From Blastocatellia bacterium (GTDB lineage: Bacteria; Acidobacteriota; Blastocatellia; HR10; J050), in the NCBI GenBank assembly GCA_026985075.1, contig JALSQX010000025.1, positions 1 to 62,222 of the forward strand: DNA of 62,222 nt, read 5' to 3'. Positions 19,128 through 26,427 of the stretch are shown one piece after another (position 1 is the first letter of the stretch; every line of letters begins with the position of its first letter). A program made the translations under genes and the position numbers. The notes beneath the pieces are model-generated. The model was not told where the DNA came from. It did not search any database and saw nothing but the letters and a program-made list of their open reading frames with translations.

Positions 19128-21593
19128 TTATGCCTTGGAGATCTTCACCCGCGTCGCATATCGTGCCGGCAATCCGCCCAGGCGATCGGCCGCCGGACCA
19201 ATGAGCGCATAGGGATTGACGCCGCGACCACTCGCCCAACGACCGGAGGCTGTATGACCGAGCCCGAGGGGAATGTTCACCACCTCCGGCATAGACCCGG
19301 GATAGAGTTTGGCCCGGATGCGCACCTTCCCATACGGCGATTCCACCCAAACCCAGTCGCCATCGGCGATGCCCAACTTCCGGGCCGTCTCCGGGTGAAT
19401 CTCCAACCAGGAATCCCACTTCACGTGGACGTGAAGTCCGACGATCTCCTGCATCCAGGGGAGATTGGCGCCGCTCCCGGAATTGAGGACCAGCACGTGG
19501 AAGGGATTCAAATGAAATGGGTATTGGCTCTCATCTCCGGCAAACCGAGCGGGTTCATAATGGGGCAAGAAAACCTCATCGCCGCGCGCCGTAATGTTCA
19601 ACTCCTCCAAGAGCGCATCCAGAGGCTGGCCTCGCCGCTCAGCCCGAGCTTCGAGTTCTGCCTTCAGCCGCTGGGAATAGAACTCGAATCTCTTGGATGG
19701 CGTTCGGAAGATGTGTCCCCACTTGCCGTATTCGTGGAAGAGTCCCGACCACCCCCCTCTCTTCACCAGCTCTTCCCAGAACGCCTCGAAGGATGAGAAC
19801 TGGGGAATCCACCATCCCCGCTCTTGCAACTGCCGGATGAAGGCGCCCTCGAAAGATTCGCTGAACACGCGCCCATACCGGGCTTCGTAACATCCCCGGA
19901 CGGAGAACATGAGCACTTCTTTGAAATCCGTCCAGGGGAAGGCGGCGGCCAGCGTCTCGCCCATTCGCCGAGCCAGAGCGAGAATCACATCGCCGGTGTG
20001 CCTGGTCTCATAGAGGGGCTCGATCACCGGTTGAGCTACACCCAATGTCGGAACGCCCGACAACGGCGGCGCCGGCCCATCTTGCCACTTCTCCAGATAG
20101 GTGTGATCGGGCAGAATGAGATCGGCATACGCCGTGCTCTCATCCATGAAGGAAGCGAAACTGACCACCAAAGGAACGCGCTCTAACGCCTCGGCGAAGC
20201 GCGCCGATGTCGGTGTGGAGAAGACCGGATTGCTCGCATAAAGGAAGACAGCCTGTACCTCATAGGGCGTCCCATTCAGGATGCGCTCACCGAGAGCTTC
20301 CAGTGGGAGCGTATCGAGCCAGGGCGCATCCCCCTCGGCCCGATCGAGGCGAGGTCGACGCCGCCCTTCCCGCGCCACCGCATCACTGTTGATCGGCGGC
20401 CAGCGCTTGAAGGGGATCTCCTCCCCGATGAGGACGCCACCGGGCAGATCGAGATTGCCCACCAGCGCATTCAAGGCGTGAATGGCCAGAGCGTTGAACG
20501 CGCCGTTGGAGTGGAGCGTGGCCTCGGCGCCTCCAATGGCCACTGCCGGTCTGGTCGTGGCGAACTGTTTGGCGATCCGAATGAGCGTATCCACCGGGAC
20601 GCCAGTGATGGCCGAGACATTCTCGGGACGATACCTCTCCAGGACCAGGCGTCGGAAGCCCTTGTGGTGCTGGCCTCGGGCATCGGTCCAGTCGTCGAAA
20701 CCGAAGGTATACTGCTCGATGAACCGGCGATCGTAGAGCTCCTCTCGGATCAACACGTAAGCGATGCCCAGAGCCAGAGCGCCTTCGGTTCCCGGGCGAA
20801 TGGGAATCCACTCATCCGATCGCGCCGCCGTGGGCGACAATCGTCGCTCGATCTGGATGAGCTTGGCTCGCGGGCCGGGGCGTTCCTGTCGCAAATAGCC
20901 GTAGGTCCGCGCCAATTGAACCGGCGATCGCCATCCATCCAACAGTTGACAGCCGAAGGAGAGGATGTAGTTGGCGTTCTCCAGATCGTAGCCGAACAGT
21001 TGGTCGAGCCCCTGCATGAACCGATGGGCGATCCGCATCCCATCCGGTTCGTCGGTCGGGAGGTGATTGGGCGTACCGTAGGCTTGACAGAACCTCTCCC
21101 ACAGAGCGCCCATGAGTCCGGTCGGTCGTCCATCGAGGACGATGAGCGAGTGAGGTTGACCGCGTTCTCTCAACTCACCCAGTCGCTCGGCCAACAGATT
21201 GATGGCCTCGTCCCAACCGATGCTCACCCACTGAGTGGACCCTTTCCCTCCGACTCGCTTCATGGGCGTTTTGATCCGGTCCGGATTGTAGACGAGCTGC
21301 AGGCCGGCGTGCCCCAGCGGGCAGAGGCGCCCCCGGTTGACGGGGTGAAGCGGATTCCCCTCCAATTTCACTACATTCCCATCGACGACCCGCGCCATGA
21401 GGCCGCAGCCGCCCGAGCACTGGAGGCACACCGAGGGGACCCACCGCTCAATCCGCTCGGGCCAGTCCGTATAGGCTTGGCCGACCGGGGTCAGCTTGTT
21501 GAACGCGTAACCGGACAGCATCATTCCCGATGTCGCCCCGGCCAGTAATTTGAGAAACTCTCGTCGCTCGATCTTGAATGTCGTCCCATCCAT
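19128..21593 (-). CDS. Tat-exported molybdopterin oxidoreductase, DMSO reductase family
   Basis: The 821-residue catalytic subunit starts at ATG 21593 with GGGAG upstream. A twin-arginine signal (ERREFLKLLAG) is followed by CLQCSGGCG and, about 27 residues on, CPLG, giving a C-x2-C-x3-C-xn-C [4Fe-4S] site. MopB cofactor-binding segments (SFGCQLLDGW, GGAEATLHSNG, LASNPVFSTP-like region) follow, and a C-terminal molydopterin-dinucleotide barrel (LNPFHVLVLNSG onwards). The gene set resembles Psr/Phs, Qrc and alternative complex III; the TorD gene favours an active enzyme. Substrate (polysulfide, thiosulfate, arsenate, selenate or none) cannot be read from the sequence. Confidence 0.88.
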   Translation of the reverse strand: MDGTTFKIERREFLKLLAGATSGMMLSGYAFNKLTPVGQAYTDWPERIERWVPSVCLQCSGGCGLMARVVDGNVVKLEGNPLHPVNRGRLCPLGHAGLQLVYNPDRIKTPMKRVGGKGSTQWVSIGWDEAINLLAERLGELRERGQPHSLIVLDGRPTGLMGALWERFCQAYGTPNHLPTDEPDGMRIAHRFMQGLDQLFGYDLENANYILSFGCQLLDGWRSPVQLARTYGYLRQERPGPRAKLIQIERRLSPTAARSDEWIPIRPGTEGALALGIAYVLIREELYDRRFIEQYTFGFDDWTDARGQHHKGFRRLVLERYRPENVSAITGVPVDTLIRIAKQFATTRPAVAIGGAEATLHSNGAFNALAIHALNALVGNLDLPGGVLIGEEIPFKRWPPINSDAVAREGRRRPRLDRAEGDAPWLDTLPLEALGERILNGTPYEVQAVFLYASNPVFSTPTSARFAEALERVPLVVSFASFMDESTAYADLILPDHTYLEKWQDGPAPPLSGVPTLGVAQPVIEPLYETRHTGDVILALARRMGETLAAAFPWTDFKEVLMFSVRGCYEARYGRVFSESFEGAFIRQLQERGWWIPQFSSFEAFWEELVKRGGWSGLFHEYGKWGHIFRTPSKRFEFYSQRLKAELEARAERRGQPLDALLEELNITARGDEVFLPHYEPARFAGDESQYPFHLNPFHVLVLNSGSGANLPWMQEIVGLHVHVKWDSWLEIHPETARKLGIADGDWVWVESPYGKVRIRAKLYPGSMPEVVNIPLGLGHTASGRWASGRGVNPYALIGPAADRLGGLPARYATRVKISKA

Positions 21594-21634
21594 GGTCGAA
21601 CTCCCACGTTCGATCTCTGACGATCGGGCCCTCC

Positions 21635-22132
21635 TCACCGATGGCAGGCATTGCAATCGGTCGTCACACCATGCTGCCGATGACAGGCGAGACAATCGTT
21701 CATCTTCAACTGGATCTCCGGTCGTGATGGCGGACTGGTGCTCTGACCGATATGACCGTGGCACGTTTGACAGGCGATCCCTCCCAAGACGACGTGCCTC
21801 CGATGCGAGAAATAGACGTGCGCCGGCAACCGCGTGAGCCGCCGCCAGGGGATCTCTTCTCCGCGTTCGGCGTACTGCCGAACTTTCTCTTCCTCGGGAC
21901 TCTCGGTGAGCGGCGTCTCGTGACAGAACAGGCACGTGGTCAGCTTGGGTCGCCCCGCCACCGCCGCTTGCGAGTATCGCTCGTGACACGCTGAGCAGTC
22001 CAGCCCGTTATCGATGTGCACCTTATGATTGAAGGCGATGGGTTGAACGACTTCTGAGAACGGCCTGGCGACCAAATACCCTCCGCCGACGGCCAAGACC
22101 AAGATCACAGTGAAAAGGAGTATTCTGTTCAT
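21635..22132 (-). CDS. membrane-anchored pentahaem cytochrome (c7/c3 type)
   Basis: The 165-residue protein has an N-terminal anchor (ILLFTVILVLAVGGGYLVA) and five CXXCH motifs (CSACH, CLFCH, CQTCH, CLACH, CNACH) with isolated His residues (FNHKVH, YFSHRRH) as probable distal ligands, as in cytochrome c7/c3 and QrcA/ActA-like subunits. It lies 41 bases ahead of the molybdoenzyme and likely passes electrons between the complex and periplasmic carriers. Confidence 0.87.
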   Translation of the reverse strand: MNRILLFTVILVLAVGGGYLVARPFSEVVQPIAFNHKVHIDNGLDCSACHERYSQAAVAGRPKLTTCLFCHETPLTESPEEEKVRQYAERGEEIPWRRLTRLPAHVYFSHRRHVVLGGIACQTCHGHIGQSTSPPSRPEIQLKMNDCLACHRQHGVTTDCNACHR

Positions 22133-22174
22133 TCTGCACTCCCGCTCGATGAGACTCGACTCGGATGAGTCACT

Positions 22175-22552
22175 TCAGCTTCCGGTCAGCGACCGGATGT
22201 AAGCGACCACCGCGCGAAGCTCCCGCTCATTCAGTTTCTTCCTGTAGGGCGGCATGAGCTTGGACTTACCCACCGCGGCGCCCCCATTGGCGATGACGGT
22301 CAGTAATTCCTCATCGGTCTTCTTGGCCATATACGCTCGGTTGGTGAAATCGGGTGGCTTGGTTTTCAAGATCCTGGTGGCCGGACCATCCCCGCGGCCC
22401 TGAGCTCCATGGCATCGAGCGCAGTATTTCTTATAAATTGTCGCCCCCGTCTGGAGGTCGGGCTTATCTTTAGCCTCCGCGCTCCCCCAGTGGAGAGCAT
22501 TTCCCGAGACGACCAGGAGAATGAGAACGGATAAGAGCGTCCATCTTCTCAT
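22175..22552 (-). CDS. mono-haem class I cytochrome c
   Basis: The 125-residue exported protein has a signal peptide, haem motif CARCHGAQGRGDGPA and a methionine ligand in KLMPPYRKKL, all classical for small cytochrome c domains. AAGGAGGATCGC precedes ATG 22552. It is the first structural gene of the molybdoenzyme operon. Confidence 0.92.
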   Translation of the reverse strand: MRRWTLLSVLILLVVSGNALHWGSAEAKDKPDLQTGATIYKKYCARCHGAQGRGDGPATRILKTKPPDFTNRAYMAKKTDEELLTVIANGGAAVGKSKLMPPYRKKLNERELRAVVAYIRSLTGS

Positions 22553-22576
22553 AGCGATCCTCCTTCTGAATTCATC

Positions 22577-22599
22577 GACTTCGGCCTCGGGCCGAAGTC
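22577..22599 (-). other. RNA hairpin between the receiver gene and the cytochrome genes
   Basis: GACTTCGGC-CTCGG-GCCGAAGTC makes a nine-pair stem with a five-base loop between the stop of the receiver gene and the ribosome binding site of the cytochrome gene. Without a T-run it may be an attenuator or processing point that sets different levels for regulator and enzyme. Confidence 0.45.
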
Positions 22600-22633
22600 A
22601 CCTCTCACTCGCGCCGCCGAACATCTCCGATGC

Positions 22634-23029
22634 TCACGGCGCACTGACCTTCCCGGTGGCATCCCGCAGTACGGCCCTCACCTCGGCCATGCTCATTGGC
22701 TTGGAGAGGAAATAAAAAATCTTCCCCCGCCGGACTAATCGCTCCGTCTCCAGCGAATCGCCCTCGGCGACGACGACCACCGGCAGGTCTGGCAATAGCC
22801 GATTGAAAACGCGAATCGAATCGATCCAACGTTGATCATGGGCTCGAACCATGACGATGATGACGTGGAAGCTCCTGGTGGTGAGCTTCTCCACCGCCTT
22901 CAAAGGATCTTCGGCGAGATCGACCTGATACCCATCGCGGGACAACCATTGCCCGAACGACTCGGCTTCCTGAGCATCCGAGCCACAAATCAAAACCTCT
23001 TCAACGGGTCGATGTTCTCGCCTCTCCAT
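22634..23029 (-). CDS. degenerate receiver-domain protein
   Basis: The 131-residue single-domain protein follows the CheY fold pattern: VLICGSD at strand 1, VIIVMVRAHD at strand 3, LPVVVVAEGD at strand 4 and FLSKPM at the conserved Lys. The phospho-acceptor aspartate is missing (M or V at that place), and the acidic pair of strand 1 is reduced to one Asp. It therefore probably signals without phosphorylation. It is the first gene of the molybdoenzyme operon, so it could act on one of the nearby kinases or activators. Family call good, role unknown. Confidence 0.75.
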   Translation of the reverse strand: MERREHRPVEEVLICGSDAQEAESFGQWLSRDGYQVDLAEDPLKAVEKLTTRSFHVIIVMVRAHDQRWIDSIRVFNRLLPDLPVVVVAEGDSLETERLVRRGKIFYFLSKPMSMAEVRAVLRDATGKVSAP

Positions 23030-23054
23030 GACGTCTCACTCCGCCCTCCATCCA

Positions 23055-23070
23055 TGCAAAATCTATTCCT
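23055..23070 (-). promoter_or_regulatory. weak sigma-54 promoter candidate for the receiver/molybdoenzyme operon
   Basis: On the - strand AGGAATA-GATT-TTGCA keeps the GG and GC ten bases apart and a full TTGCA, but the -24 box is poor. It lies 26 bases before ATG 23029. Confidence 0.3.
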
Positions 23071-23137
23071 TCTCGGCTAACGCCTAGAAAAGGAACCACC
23101 TGCGCATTTGGCCGGGTGATGGATGAAGAGCGGGCTG

Positions 23138-23154
23138 CCTGACATTTTGTCAGG
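23138..23154. repeat. palindromic site 1 (CTGACA-TTT-TGTCAG)
   Basis: CTGACATTTTGTCAG is a perfect dyad, extended by one C/G pair at each end. A second copy in the opposite sense is centred 68 bases away. Both are upstream of the receiver/molybdoenzyme operon and of the sigma-54 promoter at 23500. Confidence 0.6.
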
Positions 23155-23206
23155 ACGAGGCGGCGATCCCGGCCTATCCTCTTCTGAATCCGACAGTAGT
23201 CGGATA

Positions 23207-23221
23207 CTGACAAAATGTCAG
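23207..23221. repeat. palindromic site 2 (CTGACA-AAA-TGTCAG)
   Basis: CTGACAAAATGTCAG equals the reverse complement of site 1 exactly. Paired perfect dyads 68 bases apart (about 6.5 helical turns) are typical of operator or enhancer pairs. Confidence 0.6.
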
Positions 23222-23377
23222 AGTGAGATGCTCACCATTCCCCATGCACGCCCCCACGACCCATCACCGAGCCACAGAAGCATGGGGGAGGAATTCCGTC
23301 CTATGGGTGAGAGCGCGATTCTCTCGAGTGTTCGAGAGGTCGTCGCGGCCACGAACGAGTGACGAGGGGGCCTGACT

Positions 23378-23410
23378 GGGGGATTTCACAGCCACCGGGG
23401 TATTTCCCCC
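23378..23410. promoter_or_regulatory. bipartite upstream element, copy 1
   Basis: GGGGGATTTCACA is followed by six bases and GGGGTATTTCCCCC. Read on the other strand the two parts are GGCTGTGAAATCCC and GGGGGAAATACCCC, both of the GGG-N8-CCC type (first with one mismatch). A nearly identical 33-base element is at 31981-32013. It lies 89 bases before the sigma-54 promoter at 23500. Confidence 0.55.
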
Positions 23411-23499
23411 TCGCCACAGTGTTCACTTCCTCCCGACTGAGGCCCGATAACGGTCCAAGGCTCTATGGGATAGCTTCCCCATCGGATATCGGCGTGCTG

Positions 23500-23515
23500 T
23501 GGCACGCTATTTGCT
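23500..23515 (+). promoter_or_regulatory. sigma-54 promoter, perfect consensus
   Basis: TGGCACG-CTAT-TTGCT matches the -24/-12 consensus at every defined position. Transcription should start near 23526, giving a leader of about 180 bases before ATG 23708. Confidence 0.85.
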
Positions 23516-23707
23516 CAGCCGATGGACGGGATGAATGAAATGGGGAGAGGCCGAGATGTCGGGCCATGAGCTTGAGTTTCTGGGCGGCCGTCGTGGCGCT
23601 CCTGCGGCGCGATCTCCGTCGGGCCCGGTCAGCGGTCGAAGCCGGCGGTGGGCGCCGCCGTCCGAGCGTCAGAAACGGTCCGAGGCTGGTCGCATTCTCG
23701 GCTTTCA

Positions 23708-24310
23708 ATGGCGATGACCTCCGCCGAACGACTCAACACGGTATTGCTCGTCGGATTGGTGGCCACCGGGCTCATGGCCGGAGCCTGGTCGGGACGGGCT
23801 CAAGACCACGGCCCCCGGCATTTCCCTCTGACTTGCTTTGACTGTCATTTCTCCCAACCTCCAGCGGAAGATCCCGACTGCTTCAACTGTCATGGATCCG
23901 GAGAGGCCCCCGAGCTCGGCTGTTTCGATTGCCATGGCGAGCATCATCCCGATCGCGCGCCCGATCTCTCCGGACAGAGCAATTGCTTCCGGTGCCACGA
24001 GGTCTCCAGTCCTCAGGAGAACACCACCCTCATGAGGAGAATCCGACCAATGGACGGAACCGCTCGGACCAGAACCCACCACTGGACGAGAGTCTCGCTC
24101 CTGACGAGATCAACCCACCAGGCCACCGACAGCGGCCAGATCATGTTGGAAGCGGGAAGATTCTCCTTCACGGCATGTCCCGATCCTCATCAACCGCGCT
24201 CCTGGTGTGCATTGCCTGGGCGCGGAAGCTGGCCACGAGCGGCGGAACGCCGGCCAGCGCCTCGGAAGGATAGGAAGCGAAACAGTAGGGAGGCCGACCA
24301 CGAGCGATAA
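23708..24310 (+). CDS. small tetrahaem cytochrome c, 3' half apparently decayed
   Basis: ATG 23708 opens a signal peptide (LLVGLVATGLMAGAWSGRAQ) and four close-packed haem motifs CFDCH, CFNCH, CFDCH, CFRCH within about 100 residues. The next 95 residues have no haem motif and odd, Arg-rich composition. Text such as FTACPDPHQPRSW looks like a lost CHDPHQ site, and a neighbouring frame (from about 24020) reads more naturally, so a frameshift or decay is likely. No clear Shine-Dalgarno is present; a start at GTG 23648 is possible. A perfect sigma-54 promoter drives it. Periplasmic electron carrier, perhaps partly inactive. Confidence 0.65.
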   Translation: MAMTSAERLNTVLLVGLVATGLMAGAWSGRAQDHGPRHFPLTCFDCHFSQPPAEDPDCFNCHGSGEAPELGCFDCHGEHHPDRAPDLSGQSNCFRCHEVSSPQENTTLMRRIRPMDGTARTRTHHWTRVSLLTRSTHQATDSGQIMLEAGRFSFTACPDPHQPRSWCALPGRGSWPRAAERRPAPRKDRKRNSREADHER

Positions 24311-24391
24311 AAAGGTCCCCTGGCCCGCCACCAAAGCACCCTCGAACGCTCGGCGACAGGGAAACGAGGACCTCCGCCTCTCACTTCGCGA

Positions 24392-24868
24392 TCACTGGGG
24401 ATCTTCTACGTGAACGTTAACGCCGTAACCTGCCACGGATTCTCCAACGCCATCGCCATCCTTATCGATCCAGAGATAGAGCTTGAAGTGGGCATTTCCC
24501 ACCTCAACATTTCGCCGTCGATCAAGGTGCAGATCGGTGAAGACGAACTCGACGGTGACCGATGTTCCGTCAGGGTTGATGCTCAGCAGCAGACCATCGG
24601 CCGGATCTTTTTTCGATCCCGGCGTGAACCTCTTCAACTCGAATCCCTGGTATGCTGCTCCTCCTGTATCCGCCGTCCAGGTCACGGTCATCGTTATTGG
24701 TGTTCCCACAGCGTAGTCGAGATCTTGGAATGCTGAATCCCAGGTTACAGTCGTCGCCCCCTTGGTTTTCGTACTCTGCTCGGTCACGCTCAGTCCGGCG
24801 AATGCCGATATCCCGAGCGTGAAGAAGGCCGCGACGATCATGAAAAAGACAAGGGATCTTCTCCTCAT
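24392..24868 (-). CDS. secreted protein of unknown function under sigma-54 control
   Basis: The 158-residue protein starts at ATG 24868 with AAAGGAGGGAGG upstream and has a signal peptide (SLVFFMIVAAFFTLGISAFA). The rest is beta-rich. DKDGDGVGES near residue 135 looks like a calcium-binding Asp loop of the dockerin or thrombospondin kind. I do not recognise the family. A sigma-54 promoter 74 bases upstream and the activator gene at 25065 next door suggest that it belongs to the same regulon. Confidence 0.7.
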   Translation of the reverse strand: MRRRSLVFFMIVAAFFTLGISAFAGLSVTEQSTKTKGATTVTWDSAFQDLDYAVGTPITMTVTWTADTGGAAYQGFELKRFTPGSKKDPADGLLLSINPDGTSVTVEFVFTDLHLDRRRNVEVGNAHFKLYLWIDKDGDGVGESVAGYGVNVHVEDPQ

Positions 24869-24941
24869 ACTTCCTCCCTCCTTTTGCGCCGTCTTCCAGT
24901 CGATCTCATCTCGGCCGGTCCCCCACACTTCAGTATTCCCG

Positions 24942-24957
24942 TGCAGCTTACGCGCCA
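24942..24957 (-). promoter_or_regulatory. sigma-54 promoter of the secreted protein gene
   Basis: On the - strand TGGCGCG-TAAG-CTGCA differs from consensus at two positions and keeps GG and GC at the right spacing. Start of transcription is expected near 24931, about 63 bases before ATG 24868. Confidence 0.6.
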
Positions 24958-25064
24958 AAGAAAGCGGGTTGACCAATGAGCGCGTTGATCACCAGAAGAG
25001 GAGAACGGAGGCGGAGCATAGGGCCGGAGCTTCGGAGGTGACGTTCGGGCGTTCCGCGATGTGA

Positions 25065-26414
25065 CTAGAGGCCATACTCCTTGATCTTCCGATAGAGGCT
25101 CCGCTCGCTGATTTTGAGGATCTTCGCCACCCGACTGCGATTCCCCCCATACTCCTTGAGCAACTCGGCGATATACCGCCGTTCGACTTCTTCCAGCGAG
25201 AGATGCTCAGTCTGACCGGACTCGGCGAGGAAAGGGAGCCCCACGCGAAGATTGCTGGGAAGGTCTTGAGCTTCGATGCACTCGCCCTCGGCCAGAATGA
25301 GGGCCCGTTCGATCACGTTCTTGAGTTCCCGAACGTTGCCCGGCCAGTGGTAGTGAAGCAGCAGATTGAGCGCCCCCCTGGAAATTCCCTTCTTCTGCCG
25401 CCCGGGCACGACGCTATGCTCGATGAAGTACCGAACCAGAACCGGTATATCTTCGCGTCGCTCCCGCAATGGAGGTACGGAGATGGTGACCACATTGAGA
25501 CGATAGTAGAGATCTTCGCGAAAGCGTCCAGCGGCCACTTCCTGGGAGAGGTTTTTATTGGTTGCTGCGATGATTCGGACATCAACGCGAATATCTTTCA
25601 CTCCTCCGAGGCGCCGGAAGGTGCCCGTCTCCAGCACGCGCAGCAGCCGCGATTGGAGGCTTATGCTCATATCGCCCACCTCATCGAGAAAGATCGTTCC
25701 CGTGTCGGCGACTTCAAATAACCCGTGCTTCAGCGCCGTCGCCCCGGTGAACGCCCCCTTCTCGTGGCCGAACAGCTCGCTCTGGAGTAACTCTTCGTGA
25801 AGCGAGGTGCAATCGACGACGATGAACGGATTCTCCTTACGCGGACTATGGCGATGAATGGCTCGGGCCACGAGTTCCTTGCCCACGCCGCTCTCCCCTT
25901 GAATGAGCACCGTCGAGTCCGTCGGCGCAATTTTGGCGATCAACTGCAAGATGCGTTGGAGCGCTTTACTCCGGCCAACGAACTCATCGAAGCGATCGCG
26001 CCGGGCCAGTTCCTGGCGCAGGATGATGTTCCGCTGTTGCAGTGCCCGTTTCTCGCCAGCTCGATGGATGATGGCCTCCAGTTCTTCCAATTTACACGGC
26101 TTGGTCAGGTAATCGTAAGCACCCAGCTTGATGGAGCGAATGGCGCTATCAATTGTCCCATAAGCCGTCAGCATGATCACCTCGGTGAGCGGATGAGCTT
26201 GCTTGAGCGCTTTTAACACGGCTATGCCATCCAAGGTGGGCAGTTTCATATCGAGCAGCACGACGTCGTACTCCTGATGCTCAGTCGCGGTCAACGCCTC
26301 TTCGCCACTGGCCACGCCCTCGGCGTCGAATCCCATAGAGGCGAGCTCCCTGACGATGACTCGGCGAAAAGTCGTATCATCGTCCACGACCAACACTTTC
26401 ACCGATTTGGTCAT
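25065..26414 (-). CDS. NtrC-type sigma-54 response regulator, partner of the haem-sensor kinase
   Basis: The 449-residue protein has a receiver (VVDDD, phospho-Asp in VVLLDMKLP, Lys in YLTKPC), an AAA+ domain with Walker A GESGVGKE and the sigma-54 contact loop [11 protein letters not shown], Walker B IFLDEVGD, and a Fis-type helix-turn-helix at the C-terminus ([25 protein letters not shown]). It activates sigma-54 promoters after phosphorylation. The kinase gene ends 13 bases upstream and both share one sigma-54 promoter at 28349, so the system is likely autoregulated. It is the best candidate to bind the GGG-N8-CCC sites. Confidence 0.95.
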   Translation of the reverse strand: MTKSVKVLVVDDDTTFRRVIVRELASMGFDAEGVASGEEALTATEHQEYDVVLLDMKLPTLDGIAVLKALKQAHPLTEVIMLTAYGTIDSAIRSIKLGAYDYLTKPCKLEELEAIIHRAGEKRALQQRNIILRQELARRDRFDEFVGRSKALQRILQLIAKIAPTDSTVLIQGESGVGKELVARAIHRHSPRKENPFIVVDCTSLHEELLQSELFGHEKGAFTGATALKHGLFEVADTGTIFLDEVGDMSISLQSRLLRVLETGTFRRLGGVKDIRVDVRIIAATNKNLSQEVAAGRFREDLYYRLNVVTISVPPLRERREDIPVLVRYFIEHSVVPGRQKKGISRGALNLLLHYHWPGNVRELKNVIERALILAEGECIEAQDLPSNLRVGLPFLAESGQTEHLSLEEVERRYIAELLKEYGGNRSRVAKILKISERSLYRKIKEYGL

Positions 26415-26427
26415 AGCTGACCCCTCC

